DNA of 64,000 nt from Planococcus sp. MB-3u-03 (GTDB taxonomy: Bacteria > Bacillota > Bacilli > Bacillales_A > Planococcaceae), in NCBI RefSeq assembly GCF_002833405.1, contig NZ_CP025135.1:229501-293500 (forward strand), in the 5' to 3' direction. The translations under genes and the position numbers were made by a program. The notes under the pieces are model-generated. The model saw only the letters and a program-made list of their open reading frames with translations, was not told the DNA's origin and ran no database searches. Shown in pieces: positions 40,928 through 49,401 of the stretch; positions within the stretch are counted from its first letter, which is position 1; each line of letters begins with the position of its first letter.

Positions 40928-41225
40928 GCTCATTCCCCTTTGGTTTCCGCAACTTAACTTGCGTATGCAATTTTCTTTAAGTGTATTCAGTTTCACGAAT
41001 ATAGGCAATAAGTTTTATGTTACATTTGTGTTACAAAAATCTAAAGGCTTAATTTACAGTTTTATTTTGCCTATAAAAATAATAATGGTAAAAATTTCTT
41101 CTAGTCTATTAGATGTGGGTCATAACAAGCTATTCCTAAAACAATTGTTGAAATATTTATTCTAATCTGACATTATGGAAGTAGTTTGTTGGTGAATCAC
41201 CATTCAGTAGAGGGAGGAAAAAATA

Positions 41226-42782
41226 ATGTATGCGACACTCGGAAGTATATTTGACCATACGGTTTCCCTGCACCCGGAACGTGAAGCGTTTGTCGATTTA
41301 AGAAGAAATAAGCGCTGGACGTATGCGCAGTGGCGGGATGACGTGCACCGCTTGGCGAATGCGCTGACGGCAGCTGGCGTCGCTAAAGGGGATCGCGTTT
41401 CTACGTATCTTTTCAATAATCAAGAGCTGGCGACTGCATTATTTGCCTGCGCCAAAATCGGCGCTATCTTCAACCCGATCAACTTCCGCCTGAAAGCGGA
41501 AGAACTGGCATTCATCTTAGAAGATGCCAAGCCTGAAGTGGTGCTGTTCGAAGAAGTGCTAGAAGGCGTCGTGCAGACCATTGCGGCGCAGTTCCCGGCG
41601 ATCCAGTTCTGGACGATCGATGACAAGACGCCATCGTTTGCAAAGAACTATCATGAACAGGTCGCCACAGCATCGACAGACGATCCAGGGGTAGAAATAG
41701 AGGAATCGGATACGTACGCCATCATGTATACGAGCGGAACGACAGGGCGGCCAAAAGGCGTCATCCACCGGCACCGGAGCATGGCTGAACAGAGCATGAT
41801 GTGCATTGCGATGCTCAAGACGACAAAAAATGATGTCGGCTTGGTCGCTGCGCCGATGTTTCATTGCGCGGAACTGCACTGCAATATCATTCCGCGTGTC
41901 CAGGCGGGGGCGTCGAGCATCATCATGCATCAATTCGATCCGTTTTTAGCGCTGGATACCATCGAAAAAGAAAAAGTGACGGTGATGTTTGCTGTGCCGA
42001 CCATGTGGAGCATGATTGCCGAAATCGATGGCGCGCAGCAAAAAGTGAAGAGCTTGACGCGCGGCTTATACGGCGCCGCGCCGATGGCACCTGTGCTCGT
42101 AAAACGCGTCAAAGAGGTGCTCGGCATCGATCTGATCCAGGCGTATGGGCAGACGGAAATGGGCCCGGCCATTACCTTTTTGTCGGAAGCAGATCAATTA
42201 ACGAAAGCCGGATCGGCGGGACAGCCTGCCTATAATCATGAAATCCGTGTCGTTCGGCCGAATGAAGACGGGCCGTCTGAACCGGAAGATGTGCTTGCGC
42301 CGTTTGAAGTCGGGGAAATCATCGTGCGCGGTCCGAGCATGATGGCAGGGTATTTCCAACGCGAAGACGCGACGAAAAAAGCGCTTTACAAAGGCTGGTA
42401 TCATTCAAGTGACCTCGGTTACCTGGATGAACAGGGATATTTGTATGTCGCCGATCGCGTCGATGATATGATCATCAGCGGTGGAGAGAACATCTATCCG
42501 CGTGAAGTGGAAGATGCGCTTCATGGCCATGACAAAGTGCAGGACGTGGCGGTGCTCGGGGTACCGGATGAAAAATGGGGCGAATCGGTGCTGGCTTTTG
42601 TCGTTTCAAAAGATCCATCGCTGACTGAACAGGATTTGGAAGAATACTGCGTCAATCACGAAAACCTCGCGCGCTACAAAAGGCCGCGTTCGTATCGTTT
42701 CGTCGATGAGCTGCCGCGCAATGCAAGCGGCAAGATCCAGAAGTTCCTGCTGCGGGAACAATACAAAGAATTATCGTCTTGA
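41226..42782 (+). CDS. Long-chain fatty acyl-CoA ligase-like, AMP-binding
   Basis: A 518-residue adenylate-forming enzyme. Core motifs: YTSGTTGRPKGVIHRH (A3), YGQTEMGP (A5), GWYHSSDLGYLDEQGYLY (A7), VDDMIISGGENIYPREVE (A8) and the C-terminal NASGKIQKFLLR (A10) with its Lys. All are intact. It probably activates fatty or other carboxylic acids to CoA esters. The next genes are a hotdog thioesterase 24 bp away and a TetR regulator, a typical fatty acid utilisation cluster. GGGAGG precedes the ATG. Confidence 0.9.
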   Translation: MYATLGSIFDHTVSLHPEREAFVDLRRNKRWTYAQWRDDVHRLANALTAAGVAKGDRVSTYLFNNQELATALFACAKIGAIFNPINFRLKAEELAFILEDAKPEVVLFEEVLEGVVQTIAAQFPAIQFWTIDDKTPSFAKNYHEQVATASTDDPGVEIEESDTYAIMYTSGTTGRPKGVIHRHRSMAEQSMMCIAMLKTTKNDVGLVAAPMFHCAELHCNIIPRVQAGASSIIMHQFDPFLALDTIEKEKVTVMFAVPTMWSMIAEIDGAQQKVKSLTRGLYGAAPMAPVLVKRVKEVLGIDLIQAYGQTEMGPAITFLSEADQLTKAGSAGQPAYNHEIRVVRPNEDGPSEPEDVLAPFEVGEIIVRGPSMMAGYFQREDATKKALYKGWYHSSDLGYLDEQGYLYVADRVDDMIISGGENIYPREVEDALHGHDKVQDVAVLGVPDEKWGESVLAFVVSKDPSLTEQDLEEYCVNHENLARYKRPRSYRFVDELPRNASGKIQKFLLREQYKELSS

Positions 42783-42806
42783 AAAGGCGGGAAAAGAGGG
42801 TTAAGA

Positions 42807-43208
42807 ATGGTGAAAATGAAGCCAGTGGAAGAAACGATCATGGGAGTGCTGGGCATTGAACTGACCGAGCAGTCCGGAGAACGTATTGTCGCGACGATGC
42901 CTGTGCATGCAGCGACGCATCAGCCATTTGGCTTGTTGCACGGAGGGGCATCGGTCGTGCTCGCGGAGACGGTGGCAAGTTTCGGGACCTGGCATGCAAT
43001 TGACCAGCAAAAAGAAATTGCGGTCGGGCTGGAAATCAACGCCAACCATATCCGCGGGAAAAAAGACGGCGTCGTGACAGCCATCGGCACGCCGCTTCAT
43101 AAAGGGCGTACGACGATGATTTGGGATATCAAAATCATGGATGAAGAAGAGCGGCTCATTTGCGTCTCGCGCTGCACGGTGGCGATTGTCCAAAAACCAA
43201 TTGAATGA
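42807..43208 (+). CDS. PaaI-type hotdog thioesterase
   Basis: A 133-residue acyl-CoA thioesterase of the PaaI/YuxO group. The active-site helix sequence HQPFGLLHGGASVVLAETVAS (with the conserved HGG and catalytic Glu) and EINANHIRGKKDGVV are typical. YuxO (MenI) homologues hydrolyse 1,4-dihydroxy-2-naphthoyl-CoA in menaquinone synthesis, but the location directly after an acyl-CoA ligase suggests turnover of acyl-CoA. Cytosolic tetramer by family. Followed by a terminator. Confidence 0.87.
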   Translation: MVKMKPVEETIMGVLGIELTEQSGERIVATMPVHAATHQPFGLLHGGASVVLAETVASFGTWHAIDQQKEIAVGLEINANHIRGKKDGVVTAIGTPLHKGRTTMIWDIKIMDEEERLICVSRCTVAIVQKPIE

Positions 43209-43212
43209 CGCC

Positions 43213-43250
43213 GAAAGGCCGGACCTCGCGCTGAGGATCCGGCCTTTTTG
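43213..43250 (+). terminator. Intrinsic terminator after thioesterase gene
   Basis: AAAGGCCGGACCTC...GATCCGGCCTTTTTG. Confidence 0.8.
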
Positions 43251-43335
43251 TCCACTCCAAAAACCGGTTTAACGAAGAGGCCATGTTATAATGGAGGAAC
43301 CAGGAATCCGGGGACCGGAAAGGCAGTGACAGGTT

Positions 43336-43905
43336 TTGAAAAGGGAAATTATGCAACAGAGCATTGCGCTGTTTGTCGACAAAGGCTATAGCGCAACGTC
43401 GATCCAGGATATTGTAGATGCGCTCGGCGTGACAAAAGGCTCTTTCTACTATCATTACAAAAGCAAAGAAGCACTGCTGATGGACATCCACCAGCAATAC
43501 ATCGACGAATTGCTCACCAGGCAGCAATCGATTCTGCAGGACGCAGCGCCGGCAAAAGACAAGCTCGCAGAGATTATCCGTTTATTGATCGGCGACATGG
43601 AAAAGCAAGGGCCGATCGCAAATGTCTATTTCCGTGAACTGCGTCATTTAAAAGAAGAAAACGCTCAGACAATCCGTGCAAAACGGGCGGAATTCCGCGA
43701 ACAGATCGAATCGGTCCTGCTGGCAGGCATCGAAAGCGGCGAGTTCCGCAAAGAGTTGAATCCGAAGATGATCGCTTTCGCCGTGCTCGGCGTGACCAAT
43801 TGGAGCTATCAATGGTTTCAGCCAGGCGGTGAGCTGACCACTGGCGAGCTGGCAGAACTTTATACCGATTTTATTCTTTATGGCATTATGCCAGCGCAAT
43901 ATTAA
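43336..43905 (+). CDS. TetR-family transcriptional regulator
   Basis: A 189-residue repressor with the TetR helix-turn-helix at residues about 8-50 (SIALFVDKGYSATSIQDIVD then GVTKGSFYYHYKSKEALL) and a C-terminal all-helical ligand domain. The TTG at 43336 is used so that the first HTH helix is whole; the next ATG is at 43351. Its place behind an acyl-CoA ligase and thioesterase recalls the fatty acid-responsive FadR (TetR type) of Bacillus, so it may sense acyl-CoA (inference). No clear operator palindrome was identified by eye. Confidence 0.85.
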   Translation: MKREIMQQSIALFVDKGYSATSIQDIVDALGVTKGSFYYHYKSKEALLMDIHQQYIDELLTRQQSILQDAAPAKDKLAEIIRLLIGDMEKQGPIANVYFRELRHLKEENAQTIRAKRAEFREQIESVLLAGIESGEFRKELNPKMIAFAVLGVTNWSYQWFQPGGELTTGELAELYTDFILYGIMPAQY

Positions 43906-43940
43906 AAGCCGTGATCCGTTTATCCGGATCGCGGCTTTTG
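43904..43940. terminator. Bidirectional intrinsic terminator
   Basis: AAAAGCCGTGATCCG / CGGATCGCGGCTTTTG between convergent genes. Confidence 0.82.
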
Positions 43941-43945
43941 AACGC

Positions 43946-44449
43946 TTAATCTTTTTCTGTCTCCAGCAAATGGTGTTTCAGTTCCATGCCGCCTCGGAAG
44001 CCCGTTACATCGCCGCTTTTCCGGATCACGCGGTGGCACGGGATAAAAAGGAGCAAAGGGTTTGCGCCCACTGCAGAACCGGCTGCACGGACAGTTTGCG
44101 GCTTGCCGATGCGTTCAGCCAATTCAGAATAAGAAATGGTTTGACCGTAGGGAATTTCCTGTAAGGCTTGCCAGATGGAATGTTGAAATTCAGTGCCTCC
44201 CACATCAAGGGGCAGCGAAGATGTTTCGCGGGAACCTCCGAGCCAAGCTTCGATTGCATATTGATATTCCCTTAATGCTTGTTGGTCTTGGACGAAATCG
44301 GCGTTTGGAAATCGTTTTGCGCAATGCTGCTGCATTTCAACAAGGCCTTCGCCCGGCGAACCCACATAACAAAGGCCCTTGCTGCTTTTGGCGAGAAGCA
44401 GCCGGAATCCGTGGTGCTCGGCGTAAGCCCAGTGGATGGTCTGTGCCAT
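43946..44449 (-). CDS. Methylated-DNA-protein cysteine methyltransferase
   Basis: A 167-residue O6-alkylguanine-DNA alkyltransferase, Ogt type, a suicide DNA repair enzyme. The acceptor Cys138 lies in IPCHRVI, preceded by the DNA-binding helix region GKPQTVRAAGSAVGANPLLLF and the Tyr flip region YGQTISYSEL. All are intact. Several start codons are clustered; 44449 is chosen because it gives 9 nt to GGAGG, with 44455 and 44458 as alternatives. Confidence 0.92.
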   Translation of the reverse strand: MAQTIHWAYAEHHGFRLLLAKSSKGLCYVGSPGEGLVEMQQHCAKRFPNADFVQDQQALREYQYAIEAWLGGSRETSSLPLDVGGTEFQHSIWQALQEIPYGQTISYSELAERIGKPQTVRAAGSAVGANPLLLFIPCHRVIRKSGDVTGFRGGMELKHHLLETEKD

Positions 44450-44575
44450 AGCCATCATCCTCCCATAGTTTAGTTTCAGTATACGCTCCGCGAGGACATT
44501 TTTCAGCAAGCAGATTTCCTGTTTGAGCTTATGGAGAACGGGAATACGAGGGATAAGACATAAGGAGGGATCTAC

Positions 44576-44719
44576 ATGGCAAGAGACAAAAACAAAGAAA
44601 GACTGGAAGAAGAGCGCCGCGAACAAGAGTTGCGTGAAGAACAACAGGCTTTTAAGGATAGTGCCAGAAACCTCGACGAACAGAACCGGATGAACGATAC
44701 ACAGAACCAGCAAAAATAA
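44576..44719 (+). CDS. Very small hydrophilic protein
   Basis: A 47-residue reading frame with an excellent TAAGGAGGGA site 6 nt before its ATG and a strong terminator 14 bp after the stop. The product is almost entirely charged and polar (MARDKNKERLEEERREQELR start, NQQK end) and would be helical or disordered. No family recognised. The perfect signals at both ends argue that it is a genuine gene. Confidence 0.65.
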   Translation: MARDKNKERLEEERREQELREEQQAFKDSARNLDEQNRMNDTQNQQK

Positions 44720-44729
44720 GCCGTATGCC

Positions 44730-44773
44730 AAAAACAGCCCGTGCACCGGAAAATCCGGTGGGCGGGCTGTTTT
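44730..44773 (+). terminator. Intrinsic terminator after small gene
   Basis: Long hairpin AAAACAGCCCG...CACCGGA-aaa-TCCGGTG...CGGGCTGTTTT. Confidence 0.9.
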
Positions 44774-44834
44774 CACTAGGCGTGCAAGCGTGGTAGTATT
44801 GTACATAATACTTTTTTAGGAAAGAGTGGTTTTC

Positions 44835-45776
44835 ATGTTTGACACCCTTGAACAATTGGTGGAAGAAAAAGGAATAAACAGCAAGCGTTCGGTCGCATGG
44901 AAGAAAATCAGCGAAGAAGAACGGTTATCGGAAAAATTTCTCACTGATAATGCGCGCAATATCCATTGGCAGCTGGTCTCCAAGCATCAACCACTGTCTG
45001 AAGGATTTATCCGCCAATACAGCGGCTTTCTTTATTGGGATGAAATCCTCCGCCACCAGCAAGTATCGGAGCGCTTTCTAGAGGAGTTTTCAGTCCCTGA
45101 AAAATGGCAGCCCGAAGAAGGCCAGCTATCTCCAAAGCAGTTGAAAGCCTTGGAAGCGCATGGCCAGCCTTTCGATGAACGGGAATACTGGAAGCTCGTA
45201 TCCGCCAAACGCTTATCGCCGATGTTCATCGAGAAACATCATGATCAAGTCGATTGGCAGACACTTAGCGACCAGCAGGAATTGCCGATGACATTGATCG
45301 GCCGCCATGCAGATAAAGTCGACTGGCTCGCTGTGACGCGCGGGCAAAAATTGACGGAGCGGTTTATCGAAAAACACAAAGGCCAAGTGGAATGGGAAAC
45401 ACTAACGTTTCATCAGGCATTGTCGGAGCGGTTCATCAATCGCCATAGCGATAAGATGGCGGCGATCTCTGCGGAACAGCCGCGCTCAGAAGCCTTTCTC
45501 TACATGCATCTGGAAAAGATGGACCCAGAGACGATTCTGGCATGCCAGCAGATTGGCCAGGCAGTGGAATACGAAAGCTTCAAAGTCTATAGCATTTCCC
45601 GCAATAGCCGAAAAAAATACATTGTGGAGTTCTATCATTACGATGAACCGGATTCCCCGCGTTTTCTGAAACTGGATGATGAAGGCTTTTATGATTTGCT
45701 GGAAGAGTACGAGTTGCAGGATCATATTGAAGCGGATTTCCCGGAACTTTTGTTTATCGAAGAAATGCGCTTCTGA
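44835..45776 (+). CDS. Protein of unknown function with ~23-residue repeats
   Basis: A 313-residue soluble protein built mostly of a degenerate repeat of about 23 residues with the pattern LSExFIxxHxxxVDWxxLxxxQ, seen about eight times between residues 30 and 235 (for example LTERFIEKHKGQVEWETLTF and LSPMFIEKHHDQVDWQTLSD). The remaining 80 C-terminal residues (EYESFKVYSISRNSRKKYIV onward) look like a separate alpha/beta domain. Such helix-turn repeats usually make a solenoid for protein binding. No enzyme motif is seen. AGGAAAGAG precedes the ATG at 44835. Confidence 0.7.
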   Translation: MFDTLEQLVEEKGINSKRSVAWKKISEEERLSEKFLTDNARNIHWQLVSKHQPLSEGFIRQYSGFLYWDEILRHQQVSERFLEEFSVPEKWQPEEGQLSPKQLKALEAHGQPFDEREYWKLVSAKRLSPMFIEKHHDQVDWQTLSDQQELPMTLIGRHADKVDWLAVTRGQKLTERFIEKHKGQVEWETLTFHQALSERFINRHSDKMAAISAEQPRSEAFLYMHLEKMDPETILACQQIGQAVEYESFKVYSISRNSRKKYIVEFYHYDEPDSPRFLKLDDEGFYDLLEEYELQDHIEADFPELLFIEEMRF

Positions 45777-45778
45777 TC

Positions 45779-45809
45779 AAACGCACCCAAATGAGGGTGC
45801 GTTTTTTTA
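45779..45809 (+). terminator. Intrinsic terminator after repeat protein gene
   Basis: AAACGCACCC-aaatga-GGGTGCGTTTTTTT. Confidence 0.88.
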
Positions 45810-45900
45810 TATGGCTGAAGATTTTTCGGGATGCTGGCAGGCTTGTGTTTTCCGGCATCCCGTTTATAATGGGAAGAAAAATTGAAAGTTGGGACTATGC

Positions 45901-47565
45901 ATGGCGATGACCGATTTGACGATTGCAAAAGAGGCGGCTATCCGGCCGATCCAGGAAATTGCACAGCAAGCTGGGATTGCGGAAGACGCTTTGGAACTAT
46001 ACGGGAAATACAAAGCGAAAATCGATGTGAATAAATTGCCGAAAACCACGAAGGACGGAAAAGTCGTACTTGTGACGGCAATCAGCCCGACACCCGCAGG
46101 TGAAGGGAAATCGACGGTGACAGTGGGACTTGCAGATGCATTAAAACAAAGCGGCGAGTCGGTCATGGTGGCGCTTCGCGAGCCTTCTCTCGGACCGGTC
46201 ATGGGCGTCAAAGGCGGCGCGACAGGCGGCGGTTTTGCGCAAGTATTGCCGATGGAAGACATCAATCTTCATTTCACGGGCGATATTCACGCCATCACGT
46301 CGGCGAATAATGCGCTCGCTGCCTTGATCGACAACCATTTGCACCAGGGGAATGCGCTTCGCATCGACCCGCGGCGCATCACATGGAAGCGCGCACTGGA
46401 CATGAACGACCGGGCGCTGCGCCACGTGACGATTGGTCTCGGCGGCCCTGCGCAAGGCGTGCCGCGCGAAGATGGCTTCGATATCACGGTCGCATCGGAA
46501 ATCATGGCGGTGCTGTGCCTCGCCACTTCACGCGAAGACTTAAAAGAACGTTTGGCCCGCATGGTCATCGGCTATACGTATGACCGCGAGCCCATCACGG
46601 TCAGGGACTTGGAAGCGCAAGGCGCGCTCGCGTTACTCTTGAAAGAAGCATTCAAACCGAATTTGGTGCAGACGATCGAAGGGACGCCGGCGATCATTCA
46701 CGGCGGCCCGTTTGCGAACATCGCCCATGGCTGCAATTCCTTGATGGCGACGAATACAGCAAGAAGCCTGGCAGATGTCGTCGTCACAGAAGCCGGCTTC
46801 GGTGCGGATCTTGGTGCTGAGAAATTCATGCACATCAAATCACGCAAAGGCGGCTTCCATCCGGATGCAGTCGTCATCGTTGCGACAGTGCGCGCGCTGA
46901 AAATGCACGGCGGTGTCGATAAAAAAGAACTTGGTGCTGAAGATGCGGATGCCGTGCGCCGCGGCATCGTCAATTTGGCGAAGCATGTGGAAACAATACG
47001 CCAATTCGGCGTCGAGCCGGTCGTAGCACTCAATCGCTTCACCGGAGATAGCGATGCGGAGCTCGCGCAAGTGATGGACTGGGCGAAAGCGGAAGAAGTC
47101 GCGATTGCCCTGACGGAAGTATGGGGCAAAGGTGGGGCTGGCGGGCTCGAACTCGCGGAACTCGTCAAACGTCAACTCGACAACGGCGCTGATTTCACCT
47201 ATCTGTACGCAGAAGAAGATGCCGTCGAAGAAAAGCTGCGGACAATCGTGCAAAAAGTATACGGCGGTGCGGATGTCCAGTTGACGGATAAAGCGCAGAA
47301 GCAATTGGCCGAACTGAAGAAATACGGCTGGGACGCCTTGCCGATCTGCATGGCAAAGACTCAGTATTCATTATCCGACCAGCCGAAACTGCTCGGGCGC
47401 CCGGAAGGCTTCACGGTGACGATCCGCGAATTGATCCCGAAACTCGGCGCAGGCTTCATCGTCTGCCTGACAGGAGATATCATGACCATGCCTGGCCTTC
47501 CGAAATCACCTGCTGCACTCAATATGGATGTGGCGGAAGACGGGCAAGCGCTCGGATTGTTCTGA
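45901..47565 (+). CDS. fhs: Formate-tetrahydrofolate ligase
   Basis: A 554-residue enzyme making 10-formyl-tetrahydrofolate from formate, ATP and THF. The ATP-binding loop [18 protein letters not shown], the family blocks [36 protein letters not shown] (shown here in outline only) and [15 protein letters not shown] segment [17 protein letters not shown] are intact. The ATG at 45901 is given; 45907 is equally plausible as no strong ribosome site is visible. The next small gene overlaps the stop by one base, and the operon's terminator has been split by an IS element. Confidence 0.93.
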   Translation: MAMTDLTIAKEAAIRPIQEIAQQAGIAEDALELYGKYKAKIDVNKLPKTTKDGKVVLVTAISPTPAGEGKSTVTVGLADALKQSGESVMVALREPSLGPVMGVKGGATGGGFAQVLPMEDINLHFTGDIHAITSANNALAALIDNHLHQGNALRIDPRRITWKRALDMNDRALRHVTIGLGGPAQGVPREDGFDITVASEIMAVLCLATSREDLKERLARMVIGYTYDREPITVRDLEAQGALALLLKEAFKPNLVQTIEGTPAIIHGGPFANIAHGCNSLMATNTARSLADVVVTEAGFGADLGAEKFMHIKSRKGGFHPDAVVIVATVRALKMHGGVDKKELGAEDADAVRRGIVNLAKHVETIRQFGVEPVVALNRFTGDSDAELAQVMDWAKAEEVAIALTEVWGKGGAGGLELAELVKRQLDNGADFTYLYAEEDAVEEKLRTIVQKVYGGADVQLTDKAQKQLAELKKYGWDALPICMAKTQYSLSDQPKLLGRPEGFTVTIRELIPKLGAGFIVCLTGDIMTMPGLPKSPAALNMDVAEDGQALGLF

Positions 47566-47804
47566 TGAAAGCCAGCGTGCAAATTGTAGATTATGTCGAA
47601 CAAGGCCAATCGCTCTATATTCAATTGAAAGTGATTGATGCGGAAGCTGGAACGACAGTTGAAGGCGAGGTCCGTTTTCTTGGGGAGTTGCTATACGGGG
47701 AATTGATCCACGAAAAGAAGTCGCCGCTGACGGATCAGGCGCGCATTGAAACGATCGCTTATTTGAAAACCCACTTCGGAAGATGTGAACTGAGCCCCAT
47801 TTAG
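47565..47804 (+). CDS. Small unknown protein whose 3' end runs into an IS element
   Basis: A 79-residue soluble protein translated from the fhs stop (TGATG). Its last six residues, CELSPI, are encoded by the left end of the IS element. Removing the IS and one copy of the ATG duplication restores AGA-TGA, so the native protein was 73 residues ending HFGR, with the stop codon inside the terminator loop. Family not recognised; the strand-rich sequence (SLYIQLKVIDAEAGTTVEGE) could be a small beta barrel. Function is probably little affected by the extra residues. Confidence 0.7.
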   Translation: MKASVQIVDYVEQGQSLYIQLKVIDAEAGTTVEGEVRFLGELLYGELIHEKKSPLTDQARIETIAYLKTHFGRCELSPI

Positions 47805-47812
47805 TGGACGAT

Positions 47813-48697
47813 TTAATAAAAGCACCCGGCAGCTAGGCTATGACTTCGGTATTGTGCCGGAGTCATCTTTTTTAGGTTCCATTGTTTGCGCGTTCCGTTG
47901 TAATACTCCATGTATTCATCCACCAGCCCCTTTAATTCGGCTAGGCTGGTCGCTTGTTTAAACTCGACTTCATCTTTAAAGTGACCAAAAAACGATTCGA
48001 TGGGGGCGTTGTCGAGACAGTTGCCCCTGCGGGACATCGATTGGGTCAATTTCATTTTCTTCACGCGTCGTTGGTATTCGGGGTGGGTGTAGTGGAAGCC
48101 TTGATCGGAATGGATCATCGCTTCCGGGTGAACATTGTCATCCAATGCTTCCTTCAGTTTTTGTAACGTGCGGTACACAATTTCCATCGTAAGCGTCGTC
48201 GTCACTTCGTAGGCGACGATTTCGCGGGTGGCGATATCTTTTACAGCGGACAGATACGCCATTTGTCCCGACCGGTTCGGTAGATACGTGATATCCGTGA
48301 CGAAGACCTTGCCGGGTTCGTCTAGTTTAAACTTACGGTCTAACAGGTTTGGACAGACGGCGTGTTCCTGTGTGGCTTTGGCGATTTGCTTATAAGGATT
48401 CGCTCGCCGGATTTTGGCAAAGAGATTGAATTTGCGCATAAGGCGCAGAATCTTCTTGTGATTCATCGGGGTTTCCAGCAGTTCCGTAAGGATCATGTAA
48501 AAGGTGCGATACCCGACTTTCCCACGATGCGCATCGTAGATGCTTTTCAGCAACAGGTAATCTTCATAGTCCTGTTCTTCGCGAATGGCGTGCTGTTCCA
48601 CTTTCTTCAGCCAAGCATAGTAGCCACTTCGACTGACTTCCGCTGTCTGGCAGAGGGCATCCACCATATTCTTCAGTTGGAATTTCCGGACCACCAC
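47813..48697 (-). CDS. IS3-family transposase OrfB (DDE integrase domain)
   Basis: A 294-residue frame beginning at a GTG, normally made as the C-terminal part of an OrfAB fusion. After an HTH_21-like N-terminal part (SRSGYYAWLKKVEQ) comes the integrase core with Asp in VTDITYLPNRSG, Asp in MIHSDQGFHYT and Glu in NAPIESFFGHFKDE, the complete DDE triad. The frame continues open upstream of the GTG as far as the orfA slippery site, which supports synthesis as a fusion. Confidence 0.93.
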   Translation of the reverse strand: MVVRKFQLKNMVDALCQTAEVSRSGYYAWLKKVEQHAIREEQDYEDYLLLKSIYDAHRGKVGYRTFYMILTELLETPMNHKKILRLMRKFNLFAKIRRANPYKQIAKATQEHAVCPNLLDRKFKLDEPGKVFVTDITYLPNRSGQMAYLSAVKDIATREIVAYEVTTTLTMEIVYRTLQKLKEALDDNVHPEAMIHSDQGFHYTHPEYQRRVKKMKLTQSMSRRGNCLDNAPIESFFGHFKDEVEFKQATSLAELKGLVDEYMEYYNGTRKQWNLKKMTPAQYRSHSLAAGCFY

Positions 48698-48726
48698 ATT
48701 GATCGCTTCGAATTTTTCCGCTGGGG

Positions 48727-49152
48727 TCAGCTGCGTTTCTTCGCCTGCCTCTCGAGTTCCTCGAGCTTTTTTAGCAACTCATTTTCGGCTTCCAGGTATT
48801 TTATGCGCGCTTCCGCCTTTTCCAACTTTTTCTCGGCAGAGAGCTTTTGGGTAGACGGCCGGCCGGTACTGCCTTTTCCACGGCGCTCTTCCCAAAACCC
48901 TTCTTCGCCGTAAAGTCGGAACGTTTTCCGCCAACGTTTTAATGTCTCTTTCGGTTTGTCCGATCCAATTACCGTCAGGTCAAATCCATTTTCGGCAAAA
49001 ATTTGCGCCGGACCTTTGCCCTGCAAGTTTTCATTGACGGCTTTCACCTTAAATTCAGGTGTGTATTGAATCGTTCGATCCGAGACCGTTTTGACATTCG
49101 GATTCGCTTCCAATGTGCGTCGTTGATGTTCGTTAAAGATGATTTTACTCAT
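48727..49152 (-). CDS. IS3-family transposase OrfA
   Basis: A 141-residue DNA-binding protein with an N-terminal helix-turn-helix region (about 25-90, YTPEFKVKAVNENLQGKG and LKRWRKTFRLYGEEG) and a C-terminal leucine zipper (KKLEKAEARIKYLEAENELL) typical of OrfA. GGGAGAGG precedes the ATG at 49152. AAAAAAG at 48766-48772, 40 bp before the stop, is the classic slippery heptamer for minus-one frameshifting into orfB. Confidence 0.9.
   Translation of the reverse strand: MSKIIFNEHQRRTLEANPNVKTVSDRTIQYTPEFKVKAVNENLQGKGPAQIFAENGFDLTVIGSDKPKETLKRWRKTFRLYGEEGFWEERRGKGSTGRPSTQKLSAEKKLEKAEARIKYLEAENELLKKLEELERQAKKRS
48766..48772 (-). other. Programmed -1 frameshift site (A6G)
   Basis: In the orfA frame the codons are CTA AAA AAG; slipping one base back joins orfA to the open orfB frame, which has no stop from here to the orfB GTG. 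Confidence 0.75.
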
Positions 49153-49268
49153 GACAACCTCTCCCGTTCCAGTAGATATGTTCAGTATACCGGGGTCTGA
49201 AAACAGAAAAAACCCCAAATGGGGGGCACTTTTTAAAGTGTCTACCATTTGGGGTTCAGTTCAATGAT

Positions 49269-49290
49269 TTCCGGAGTGGGTTTTTCTTTC
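49269..49290 (+). terminator. Right half of the split fhs-operon terminator
   Basis: TTCCGGAGTGGG plus T-rich tail here pairs with CCCACTTCGGAA at 47770-47781. The two arms are now separated by 1.48 kb of IS element, so the hairpin can no longer form efficiently. Confidence 0.75.
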
Positions 49291-49401
49291 TTTATTGTGA
49301 CTGAATATTCAATTATTAATAGTCGATTCCATGCCGGATGTGCTAAGGTGAAAGAGATGAAGAGCCTGAATGAATAAGCGATTCAAAAAGGAGCGGTTGC
49401 C

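Larger units (their letters stand above)
47786..49263 (-). mobile_element. IS3-family insertion sequence
   Basis: A complete 1478-bp element. Terminal inverted repeats are TGAACTGAGCCCCA (left, 47786-47799) and, reading inward from the right, TGAACTGAACCCCA (49250-49263). A 3-bp target duplication ATG flanks it (47783-47785 and 49264-49266). It carries orfA and orfB on the minus strand in the usual minus-one relation with an A6G slippery site, and the DDE residues are intact, so it may still be active. It sits in the loop of the fhs operon terminator. Confidence 0.93.

Noticed and set aside
44455..44806. N-terminal extension of the methyltransferase (MGMT) to 286 residues
   Set aside because: The extension covers the small gene at 44576 and its terminator on the other strand, and the ribosome site at 44459-44463 marks a later start.
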